Positions 22,670 to 28,749 of a stretch of DNA of 28,749 bases are shown here, piece after piece. A program made the position numbers and the translations under genes. Position 1 is the first letter of the stretch, and each line of letters begins with the position of its first letter. A model generated the notes under the pieces. That model ran no database searches. It was not told where the DNA came from and saw only the letters and a program-made list of their open reading frames with translations. This stretch comes from CAZKFH01 sp050693165 (GTDB lineage Bacteria > Actinomycetota > UBA4738 > CALAEC01), in assembly GCA_050693165.1 (NCBI GenBank), contig JBOGVX010000038.1, forward strand, positions 1 to 28,749, read 5' to 3'.

Positions 22670-23500
22670 ATGTCTTCGCTCGACCGCCCGCCCGCGCTCC
22701 GTACCTTCGCGCAGGACCTGCGCCACGCGATGAAGGCCTGGCGCAGCCATCCTCGCCTGCCGATCTATTCGGTGCTCATCGAGGGCGGGCCGTACATCTT
22801 TACGGCCATTACCTACTGGCTGATCGACTTCCCCGACTGCAACCGCCACCGGGGGCACGGTTGCGGACCGCTGTTCATCATCGAGCCCTGGGCGACGCTC
22901 ATCTTCACCCTCGTCTTCGCGGGGTGGTACGGCACGCAGCGGATCTGGTACCTGCGAGCCTTCCGTGGACGGCAGCTTGAGCCAGGCGAGTTCTGGCCAC
23001 TCACCTCGGCCTTCCGGCGCCGATACATCGTCCTGGGTCTCCTGTTTGTTGCGGTGGGCATGGTCCCCGTACTGGGCCTGTTGATCTCTCCCGGCAATAC
23101 CCGTGCCGCGATTGTCGCCCTCGTCATCTGGACCATGGCTCTGGATGCTGCAATCACGTTCGTAACGCCGGCTCTCGCGTTCTCGACGAGAAAAGTGCGT
23201 GACGCGTTCCGTATCGGCTTCAAGCTGATCAAACAAACGTGGCCGGCGAGCCTCCTCTACGTGTTCATCCCTCCCCTGGCCCTGCGTGCGGCAGCGGCCG
23301 CGGCCTCGGCCTCGACCCAGCGCTCGGCCGTGGTCTTTGCGATCGTGGCGGATGTCTTCTTCGTCCTGCTGCTCGCCTGGTTCAAGGGAGCGACCGCGAG
23401 GTTCTACCTGCGCTTCAACGAGACGGGCGACAACGGCGCAGCCTTCCCTGAAACCGCCGAGGGGAGCGAGGACGATACTAGAGCCGCGGAGTCGAATTGA
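22670..23500 (+). CDS. Multi-pass membrane protein of unknown function
   Basis: 276 residues from ATG at 22670, two bases after the acyltransferase stop. Long hydrophobic stretches (YSVLIEGGPYIFTAITYWLI, ATLIFTLVFAGW, YIVLGLLFVAVGMVPVLGLL, AAIVALVIWTMALDAAITFV, LLYVFIPPLALRAA, VVFAIVADVFFVLLLAW) give about six membrane helices. A short loop carries two cysteines and histidines (CNRHRGHGCG), which could bind a metal or form a disulfide. The N- and C-termini are polar, the C-terminus strongly acidic. No family recognised. It is probably translated with the acyltransferase and the DUF4342 gene; a role in lipid or membrane handling is inference from position only. Confidence 0.85.
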   Translation: MSSLDRPPALRTFAQDLRHAMKAWRSHPRLPIYSVLIEGGPYIFTAITYWLIDFPDCNRHRGHGCGPLFIIEPWATLIFTLVFAGWYGTQRIWYLRAFRGRQLEPGEFWPLTSAFRRRYIVLGLLFVAVGMVPVLGLLISPGNTRAAIVALVIWTMALDAAITFVTPALAFSTRKVRDAFRIGFKLIKQTWPASLLYVFIPPLALRAAAAAASASTQRSAVVFAIVADVFFVLLLAWFKGATARFYLRFNETGDNGAAFPETAEGSEDDTRAAESN

Positions 23501-23772
23501 GTCGTGTGATGAGGATCGACAGGGAAGAGTTGCGCGTGGCGGGCGGCGACCTCGCGGACAAGGTCAAGGAGCTGATCCACGAGCGCAACGTCCGCCGGAT
23601 CATCGTCAAGAACGTCGAAGGTCAGACGATCATGGAGGTCCCCGTCACCGCGGGCGTGCTCGTCGCCCTGGTGGCGCCGGTCCTGGCGGCTGTCGGAGCC
23701 CTCGCCGCGCTTGCATCGGAGTGGTCGGTCGTGGTCGAGCGAAGCGAGGACAACGAGCCCGACGCCGACTAA
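23497..23772 (+). CDS. DUF4342-like small membrane-associated protein
   Basis: 91 residues. The TTG start at 23497 overlaps the previous stop (TTGA) and has GGAG 5 nt upstream; an ATG at 23509 is an alternative. The sequence VKELIHERNVRRIIVKN followed by a hydrophobic segment (TAGVLVALVAPVLAAVGALAAL) and SEWSVVVER matches my memory of the DUF4342 pattern. The function of that family is unknown to me. One membrane helix is likely (about 50-73). It is the last gene of the acyltransferase operon and ends 9 bp before a convergent hydrolase gene. Confidence 0.8.
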   Translation: MSRVMRIDREELRVAGGDLADKVKELIHERNVRRIIVKNVEGQTIMEVPVTAGVLVALVAPVLAAVGALAALASEWSVVVERSEDNEPDAD

Positions 23773-23781
23773 GAACCCGAG

Positions 23782-24747
23782 TTACCCGTAGCCTCGGTCC
23801 CACTCGCTGCGGGGCGGAACCTCCAGATCAGGCACGCTGCCGCTCGTCTTCTCCAGCACCCATGGGCGCAGTGCAGCTCGGCCCGGGCCGTCGAGCCAGG
23901 ACCAGATCTCCTTCGCGGTGCGCTCGGGATCCTCGAGCTGTGGGACATGCCCGAGGTCCTCGAGCGACCGGAACGTCCAGTCGGTGCGCGCCTCGCTGAT
24001 AACCCTCGCCGCCGCGAGCTTGACCAGGCGGTCCCCCTCCCCGTTGATGAGGAGCGTCGGCGGGCCGACCCTCTCGAGCATCCTGATGAACCTGCCTCGC
24101 CGCAGAAGGACCCTCAGCATCGAGCGCGCCGCGGCGAGAAGGGACGGGTGCGCCCAGGGCATCTTCATCCGGTCGCGAGCGATCGCGACGTGCGCCTCGA
24201 TGACGTCCTCCGGCACTCGCGATGGGTCCACGCAGCACAGCGCGAACGTCTCGCGGACGAGGCCCTCCGGACCGAGCGTCCGTGCGCGACGTCTCACGAA
24301 CGCCTCCCCGACGCCGGGCACGAAGTACGCGGAGAAAGCCAGCGTCACCTGCAGGTCGCGCGGCTCCTTCCGCGCCAGCGGGAGCGCGGGATCGAGCAGC
24401 ACCAGCCCCGCGACCATCTCGGGATTCGCCACAGTCTCCAGGATCGAGACGAGCCCTCCCATCGAGTTGCCGACCAGGATCGTCGGCGTCCCGACCGCCT
24501 CGACCAGGAAGCGGTCAAGCCACCGGGCGTTCGCCTGAACGGAGGCCGAGCGCCCCTTGGGCGGCGAGTAGCCGAACCCGGGCAGGTCCGGCGCGAGCAC
24601 GCGAGCTCGCTCGGCCAGAAGCGGACCGAGGCGGACCCAGTTCACGTGCGATCCGCCGAGCCCGTGGATCAGCACCATCGGCGGACCCGAGCCGCCGAAG
24701 TCGGCGACATTGACTGGCCCGCCGACGTCGAGGGTCACGCGCTTCAT
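23782..24747 (-). CDS. Alpha/beta hydrolase
   Basis: 321 residues. The fold and triad are complete: oxyanion stretch LIHGLGG (26-32), nucleophile Ser95 in GNSMGG, Asp239 in GEGDRLV and His267 in LGHVPQ. A helical cap lies between about 125 and 225. Its core resembles that of the SCP2-hydrolase at 19999-21234 but it has no carrier domain and has an extra C-terminal tail of about 35 residues. It is probably an esterase, lipase or epoxide-hydrolase-type enzyme; the substrate is unknown. No Shine-Dalgarno; TAGGAT lies 6 nt before the ATG. Confidence 0.9.
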   Translation of the reverse strand: MKRVTLDVGGPVNVADFGGSGPPMVLIHGLGGSHVNWVRLGPLLAERARVLAPDLPGFGYSPPKGRSASVQANARWLDRFLVEAVGTPTILVGNSMGGLVSILETVANPEMVAGLVLLDPALPLARKEPRDLQVTLAFSAYFVPGVGEAFVRRRARTLGPEGLVRETFALCCVDPSRVPEDVIEAHVAIARDRMKMPWAHPSLLAAARSMLRVLLRRGRFIRMLERVGPPTLLINGEGDRLVKLAAARVISEARTDWTFRSLEDLGHVPQLEDPERTAKEIWSWLDGPGRAALRPWVLEKTSGSVPDLEVPPRSEWDRGYG

Positions 24748-24753
24748 GACCCC

Positions 24754-24759
24754 ATCCTA
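24754..24759 (-). promoter_or_regulatory. -10 element of a leaderless hydrolase gene
   Basis: TAGGAT is followed by exactly 6 nt and the ATG at 24747 on the minus strand, so transcription should begin on the start codon. The site lies just beyond the stop of the upstream operon (24771), which argues for a separate transcription unit. Confidence 0.45.
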
Positions 24760-24770
24760 CGGGCGAGTCG

Positions 24771-25658
24771 TTAGGACGCTGAAGCCGGCGCGGGTGCCGG
24801 CTCCTTCCGGGAACGCCAGATGGTCACCCAGAGGAGGCCGAGCCCGAACACGAGCGTGACCGTCGAGACGATCCCGCCCACGATCGGTATCAATCCGAGC
24901 AGTCGCACGATCGCGAAACCCGCGAGGAAGGCCAGCGCTCGAGACTTCGGTGCGGAGACCAACGAGCGGCCGAGCGCCCAGGCGCCGACCGTATACGCGA
25001 TCGCGTAGATGAACCCGAGGGCGAGCAGCGTGCCGATCCCGAACGGGATGCCCACGACCGTCAGCATCAAGAGTACCGCGCCAACAGGTATACCGATCAG
25101 AACGAGGAGACCCCACAGCGCCGCGGCGCCCTTCGAGGACTCCCACGTCGCGGCCACCGAGTCCATCGGCCTCGGCGCGAGCCCGATCAGAAGCAGTCCC
25201 AGAAGGAGCAACGATGCGGTGGCCGCCACCCAAAGAGCCACCCTGGCGGCGAACACCTCGATCGGGCGGAAGAAGTCCTTGTTCGGGCTGCGGATCTCGC
25301 CGCCTACCTCGGCGCCGTCCTCCACGGTTGGCTCTCGCCTCGACGCAAGGTCGCCTTCGATCGTCGCGCCGGAACGGATCACGACGTCGCCGTTGAAGAC
25401 GACGACATCGCCCCCGACCGAGCCCGTGACCTCCAGATCACCGTTGAAGGCGATCAGATCGCCGCGAACCTCGCCTGCCGTGGTCACGTCGTCATCGAAG
25501 ATCACCACGTCGTCGAAGGCCTGGTCCTCGTCGATGCGTGCGCCTCCGGTGAACACGACGAGGTCGTCCTCGAAATGATCCTCGCCGCCCGCTACCGCCG
25601 GCGAGGCGATGGCCAACGCGATCAGCGCGGCCAGGAAAAGCGTCGCGGTCCTCTTCAT
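24771..25658 (-). CDS. Exported bactofilin-like beta-helix protein with membrane helices
   Basis: 295 residues from ATG at 25658, with GGAGGAG 5 nt upstream; the start overlaps the previous stop (ATGA). A signal peptide (about 1-22, KRTATLFLAALIALAIASPAVA) is followed by a bactofilin/left-handed beta-helix-like region (about 28-130) with repeated short strands: DDLVVFTGG, DDVVIFDDD, GDLIAFNGD, GDVVVFNGD, ATIEGDL. The C-terminal half has about four membrane helices. Bactofilins normally polymerise in the cytoplasm; here the signal peptide puts the beta-helix outside. It could be a cell-surface scaffold. It is last in the reductase-Rieske operon. Confidence 0.82.
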   Translation of the reverse strand: MKRTATLFLAALIALAIASPAVAGGEDHFEDDLVVFTGGARIDEDQAFDDVVIFDDDVTTAGEVRGDLIAFNGDLEVTGSVGGDVVVFNGDVVIRSGATIEGDLASRREPTVEDGAEVGGEIRSPNKDFFRPIEVFAARVALWVAATASLLLLGLLLIGLAPRPMDSVAATWESSKGAAALWGLLVLIGIPVGAVLLMLTVVGIPFGIGTLLALGFIYAIAYTVGAWALGRSLVSAPKSRALAFLAGFAIVRLLGLIPIVGGIVSTVTLVFGLGLLWVTIWRSRKEPAPAPASAS

Positions 25659-26686
25659 CGGATCTCCTCCCTGTCGAGGTCCTTGGTGGCGGGACCCTGG
25701 AAGACATTCCCGTCGGCCTTGTACCTCGAACCGTGGCATGGGCAGTCCCAGCTCTTGTCCGAGTCGTTCCAGTCGACGGTGCAACCCATGTGCTGGCAGC
25801 GAGGCGACAGCGCAGTGACCGAGCCGTCGCCCGCCTTGTAGACGGCGACCCGCCGGCCCTCGACATCGACCAGGCCGCCGTGGCCCGGGGCGATGTCGTC
25901 CAAAGTGCGCCCGACGGTCTTCGCGATCAGCACGTCCACCGGCGAGCCGTGGGCGATCTTGCTCGGGATCGAGCCGAGCAGGTAGCGCCGGGCGCCGGCC
26001 AGGCCCTTGTTTCCGACGAGCACCAGGTCCACCTCGCCGCGGCCGGCGACCTCGATGATGCGGTCGGCCGGATCGCCGTCCTCGATGGTCTCGGTCCTCA
26101 CGTTTGCCTCACCGGGGCGGTCCTTGGTCGCCTTCTCGAGCGTGATGGCGCCGAGCAACGGATCGCCCACGTGAAGCAGGGTCACCGAGGCGCCGAGGAT
26201 CTCGGCCAGCTCGAACGCCTTGCGCGTTGCCTCGGTCGCGGTCGCCGAGCCATCCGTTCCCGCCAGCACATTGCTGTAGGCGCCGGCGTCCGGCCGGTCC
26301 TCACGCGTATGCACGATCAGCACGTCGCAGGGCGCGCCGTGCGCGACCTTCTCGGCGATCCCACCGAGCCGGAACCTGTTGGCCTTCCCCATACCCACGT
26401 TGCCGACGAGGATGAGGTCGGCCCCCATCTGATCCGCCATCCTGGTGATGACCTCGTCGGGCGATCCCTGCTGAAGGTGCGTCTTGGTCTCCACGCCCTC
26501 GGCGCGCACCGCGGCTCGGGCGTCACGCAGCACCGCGGTTGCGGCCGCCTGGTCCAGGTTTCCACCGAACGCCGTGACGATCTGGAGCTGTGCGCCCAGG
26601 CGCTGAGCCAGGCGGGTCGCCGATCGGGTCGCACGAGTCGCCGTGGTCGACCCGTCCGTTCCGACCATGATCGTCCGGTAAGCCAT
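25655..26686 (-). CDS. Two universal-stress-protein domains fused to a Rieske [2Fe-2S] domain
   Basis: 343 residues. USP domain 1 (about 3-126) and USP domain 2 (about 138-256) each start with a VGTDGS or AGTDGS phosphate loop and end with the ATP-binding pattern: GNVGMG...GGI in the first (95-110) and GNKGLA...GSI in the second (225-240). The C-terminal Rieske domain (about 262-343) has cluster ligands Cys297, His299, Cys315 and His318, plus Cys302 and Cys317 that form the disulfide in high-potential bc1-type Rieske proteins (CQHMGC, CPCHGS). No signal peptide is present, so it should be cytoplasmic. It starts directly after the preceding gene's stop. I do not know this domain combination as a characterised protein. 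Confidence 0.93.
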   Translation of the reverse strand: MAYRTIMVGTDGSTTATRATRSATRLAQRLGAQLQIVTAFGGNLDQAAATAVLRDARAAVRAEGVETKTHLQQGSPDEVITRMADQMGADLILVGNVGMGKANRFRLGGIAEKVAHGAPCDVLIVHTREDRPDAGAYSNVLAGTDGSATATEATRKAFELAEILGASVTLLHVGDPLLGAITLEKATKDRPGEANVRTETIEDGDPADRIIEVAGRGEVDLVLVGNKGLAGARRYLLGSIPSKIAHGSPVDVLIAKTVGRTLDDIAPGHGGLVDVEGRRVAVYKAGDGSVTALSPRCQHMGCTVDWNDSDKSWDCPCHGSRYKADGNVFQGPATKDLDREEIR

Positions 26687-27172
26687 CTAGAAGGGCTTGA
26701 ACATCATCAGATAGAGGATGAAGAACAGCGAGCCGAACCCGATCGCGGCGAGCAGCCAGGGACGCGGACCGCTCAGCACCTCGGCCAGCCGCTCCTCGCT
26801 CACCGCCTCGGACCCGCCGACCATGGCATCGGTGATCGTCCGGAGGCGCTTGTAGTAGTTCGTGGCGAGGCCGTACATCAGGAACATCGTCAGGACGAAC
26901 GTTCCGAGGGCAACCCAGATCCACGCCTGTTCCCACCACGATCCCGGGGCGCCGGGCGTGAAGCCGGCCCAGATGCCGGCAGCCAACAGCAGAAGGATGC
27001 CGACGTAGGTGAGCCCGATGGCCCAGGCGGAGAGCTGCAGCAGGGCCTGGATCCTTTGGGGCTCTCGCTCGACGCGGACCTTGAAGGCGACACCGACAGA
27101 CACGCCGTGCCCAAGCACGAAGATCAGCGCGCCGGCCACGTGCACGTACCTCAGCCAGGGATAAAGGTCCAG
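26687..27172 (-). CDS. Four-helix membrane protein of unknown function, probable CTG start
   Basis: 161 residues from CTG at 27172; 152 from the first GTG at 27145. An in-frame TAG (the stop of the preceding gene) lies two codons before the CTG. AAGGAG with 6 nt spacing points to the CTG, and the nine added residues (LDLYPWLRY) complete the first membrane segment LRYVHVAGALIFVLGHGVS, whose His residues recall heme- or copper-related membrane proteins such as CopD or DUF2269. About four helices follow in total. It lies between the reductase and the Rieske fusion, with no gap before the latter. Function is unknown; a membrane electron-transfer partner is inference from context. Confidence 0.82.
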   Translation of the reverse strand: MDLYPWLRYVHVAGALIFVLGHGVSVGVAFKVRVEREPQRIQALLQLSAWAIGLTYVGILLLLAAGIWAGFTPGAPGSWWEQAWIWVALGTFVLTMFLMYGLATNYYKRLRTITDAMVGGSEAVSEERLAEVLSGPRPWLLAAIGFGSLFFILYLMMFKPF

Positions 27173-27175
27173 TGT

Positions 27176-28387
27176 CTACTCCTTACCCACCAGGGTTCGC
27201 AGGTCCACGTCTTCGTCTTCCAGCGCCGCGGGACCGGGCTTGGCCTGCGCAGAGATCAGCTTCATCGCGCGGCGCACGTCCCTGCCTCGGTTCAAGCCGA
27301 GCACGGCGAGCAGGACCCCTTCGTTGAGGTAGAACGCGACGCCGTCGCGCTTCTCGAGCGAGCCGCGAGTCACGACTTGGTCCCACTTCATGGCGAACCC
27401 CGCGTACTGGAGGTTCACGTCGTACTGGTCGGACCAGAACCAGTGCGCGTCATCGAAGGGGTACTCCCTGCCGAGCATCGACCCGGCGACGTGGGACCCC
27501 ATCTTGAGCGCGTTGTCGAAATGCTCGGTGCGGATCCGTCCGAACAACGGGTGGTCGTGGTTGGCAACATCGCCACAGGCGAAAACGCCGGGGGCCGAGG
27601 TCCGGCAGGCCGCGTCGACATCGACGCCGTTGGAGACCGCGAGCCCGGCGGACTCCGCGAGCTCCGCGTTCGGTCCGATGCCGACCCCTACGACGACCGC
27701 CTCGGCTTCGATCGTATCGCCTTTGGTCGTGTGCACCACCACTCCCCCGGCCGCGGACTCGATCCGCTCTACGCCTTCTTCGGTCCTTAGGTCCACGCCC
27801 TGCTCGCGGTGTATCTGGCCGTAGATGCGACCGACGTCGTCTCCGAGCGCCCGCTGCAGGGGAACGGGGGCCATCTCGAGGACGGTGACCTCGACGCCCT
27901 TGCTGCGGGCGGACGCCGCGACCTCGGCTCCGATGAAACCGGCCCCGATCACCACGAGCCGCTCGCCGCCGAGCACCTTCCTTATGCGGTCGGAGTCCTC
28001 GAGCGTCCGCAGGTACAGCACGCCCTCCTCCGGAGCATCGGGGAGGCGCCGCGGGCTGCCGCCCGTGGCCAGCAGGACCGCGTCCGCGTCGATCCGCTCG
28101 CCGCCCTCGAGCTCCACCGCGGGCCCTGAAGGGTCGAGCTTCGCGACTTTGGTCGAGAGGCGGACTTCGACCCGGTTCTCGCTGTACCACTCCTCGGGAC
28201 GGGCGTAGGTGGGCTGGTCCTGTTCGCCGCGCAGGTACTCCTTGGACAGGGGCGGGCGTTCGTAGGGGAGGTGGGGCTCGCTGCCGATCATCAGGAGCCG
28301 GCCGTCGAAACCCTGCTCGCGGAGGCCCGCCGTCGCGGCGGCTCCGGCCAGGCCCGCACCGACGATCACGAAGGTCCGCGCCGTCAC
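27176..28387 (-). CDS. NAD(P)H-dependent ferredoxin/rubredoxin reductase, FAD-binding
   Basis: 403 residues, GTG start. A two-dinucleotide-fold flavoprotein: FAD-binding GAGLAG (10-15), NAD(P)H-binding GAGFIG (148-153) and the second FAD motif VFACGDVAN (268-276). The acidic residue ending the second strand of the NAD domain (VLEMAP, Glu171) favours NADH. The C-terminal domain (about 320-400) is that of dioxygenase-type ferredoxin reductases. There are no CxxC redox cysteines, so it is not a thioredoxin reductase or lipoamide dehydrogenase. It transfers electrons from NADH to an iron-sulfur carrier; a Rieske protein is encoded in the same operon. TAGCAT 7 nt before the GTG suggests a leaderless message. 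Confidence 0.93.
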   Translation of the reverse strand: MTARTFVIVGAGLAGAAATAGLREQGFDGRLLMIGSEPHLPYERPPLSKEYLRGEQDQPTYARPEEWYSENRVEVRLSTKVAKLDPSGPAVELEGGERIDADAVLLATGGSPRRLPDAPEEGVLYLRTLEDSDRIRKVLGGERLVVIGAGFIGAEVAASARSKGVEVTVLEMAPVPLQRALGDDVGRIYGQIHREQGVDLRTEEGVERIESAAGGVVVHTTKGDTIEAEAVVVGVGIGPNAELAESAGLAVSNGVDVDAACRTSAPGVFACGDVANHDHPLFGRIRTEHFDNALKMGSHVAGSMLGREYPFDDAHWFWSDQYDVNLQYAGFAMKWDQVVTRGSLEKRDGVAFYLNEGVLLAVLGLNRGRDVRRAMKLISAQAKPGPAALEDEDVDLRTLVGKE

Positions 28388-28394
28388 GGGCGCA

Positions 28395-28419
28395 ATGCTA
28401 CCCCGGCCTGGGATACCCT
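28395..28419. promoter_or_regulatory. Divergent leaderless promoters
   Basis: In a 38-bp intergenic space TAGCAT on the minus strand (28400-28395) ends 7 nt before GTG 28387, and TACCCT on the plus strand (28414-28419) ends 6 nt before GTG 28426. Neither start has a Shine-Dalgarno. Each promoter's -35 region must lie under the other's -10 or in its coding start. Confidence 0.4.
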
Positions 28420-28425
28420 CCGCTC

Positions 28426-28749
28426 GTGCGCCGGGCGCTACCCGACAACGTCGTCATAACCGGCGAGCCCCTCACCGCCGAGGAGGTCGTCGCGGTCGCG
28501 AGGCACTCGGCCAAGGTCACGATCGCGGACGGAGTGGCGCCGGCCATGGTGCCCGCGCGTGCGCGCGTCGAGGAGCACCTGGCAGAGGACCGGGCGATCT
28601 ACGGGATCACGACCGGCTTCGGCTCCCTGGCCGACGTTCGCATCCCCGCCGAGGACCTGGCGACGCTGCAGCGAAACCTGATCCGCAGCCACGCCGCCGC
28701 GGCCGGGGAGCCTCTGCCCGACGAAGTCGTGCGGGCCATGATGCTGCTG
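28426..28749 (+). CDS. hutH: Aromatic amino-acid ammonia-lyase, histidine-type (5' part)
   Basis: 108 codons from GTG at 28426 to the window edge; the full enzyme is about 500 residues, so the MIO-forming Ala-Ser-Gly lies outside. YGITTGFGSLADVRI (from the catalytic Tyr59), LQRNLIRSHAA and VRAMMLL are N-terminal signatures of histidine ammonia-lyase and relatives, which remove ammonia from histidine to give urocanate. One detail is mixed: HAL normally has Asn in YGxNTGFG, whereas phenylalanine/tyrosine lyases have Thr, as here. The following RNLIRSHA region reads more like HAL. The symbol is therefore provisional. It is divergent from the reductase operon. Confidence 0.85.
   Translation, partial: MRRALPDNVVITGEPLTAEEVVAVARHSAKVTIADGVAPAMVPARARVEEHLAEDRAIYGITTGFGSLADVRIPAEDLATLQRNLIRSHAAAAGEPLPDEVVRAMMLL

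Noticed and set aside
25733..27790. Long open frame (685 codons) on the plus strand
   Set aside because: Antisense to the USP-Rieske, membrane and reductase genes, all of which have clear family motifs.
1..28749. CRISPR arrays, tRNA or rRNA genes, insertion sequences, prophage
   Set aside because: No spaced repeats, cloverleaf-like segments, transposase or integrase motifs, or phage genes were seen in reading both strands.

Overview
The window is high-GC bacterial DNA that reads as a deep-branching member of the Actinomycetota. The reasons are the Streptomyces-like PHO box (GTTCAC units in an 11-bp direct repeat), a wax ester synthase/DGAT-family acyltransferase, a cyclase-ATPase-TPR regulator, a TrmB/LuxR-type regulator, frequent GTG and TTG starts, and many first genes of transcription units that have a TAnnnT element 6-9 nt before the start codon and no Shine-Dalgarno, as in leaderless transcription. 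Species cannot be named. No rRNA, tRNA, CRISPR array, phage gene or transposase was found; this looks like chromosomal core and regulatory DNA.

Layout. 1-1262 (-): two secreted proteins of unknown function, the second running off the left edge. 1379-7007: a regulator-rich block with a LuxR-HTH fragment protein, a TrmB/LuxR regulator, a cyclase/NTPase/TPR regulator, a small LuxR-type protein and three small proteins, two of them with paired-cysteine zinc-ribbon motifs. This block also holds two palindromic operator-like regions and the longest gene-free stretch (6195-6465). 7046-10793 (-): pstSCAB phosphate ABC transporter behind a PHO box. 11104-14260 (+), divergent from it: phoU, a PhoB-type response regulator, arsC and a PhoR-type kinase. 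14284-15120 (+): zinc-finger rhomboid protease. 15150-18667 (-): glycosyltransferase, membrane-anchored beta-propeller and thioredoxin-like protein. 18753-20036 (+): a membrane histidine kinase without an adjacent regulator. 19999-24747: lipid block with an SCP2-alpha/beta-hydrolase fusion (-), a WS/DGAT acyltransferase (+), a membrane protein (+), a DUF4342 protein (+) and a second hydrolase (-). 24771-28387 (-): NADH:ferredoxin-type flavoprotein reductase, a membrane protein, a two-USP-plus-Rieske fusion and an exported bactofilin-like protein, apparently one operon. 28426-end (+): 5' part of an aromatic amino-acid (histidine-type) ammonia-lyase.

How the genes work together. The centre is a phosphate-starvation regulon: the PhoR-type kinase and PhoB-type regulator probably act at the PHO box in front of pstS, PhoU links transporter and kinase, and ArsC sits where it would detoxify arsenate entering with phosphate. 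The lipid block pairs acyl transfer (WS/DGAT) with a hydrolase carrying a sterol/lipid-carrier domain. The right-hand operon pairs a flavin reductase with a Rieske iron-sulfur centre fused to stress-protein domains, which suggests a small redox chain not known to me in this form.

Main points for a second look: the USP-USP-Rieske fusion and its operon; two probable CTG start codons (pstC and the 27172 gene), each 6 nt after a strong Shine-Dalgarno; twin TGACC-N3-GGTCA palindromes framing a promoter; the PHO box; arsC between phoB and phoR; the leaderless-promoter pattern; and the long hairpin, repeats and perfect DnaA box in 6195-6465.
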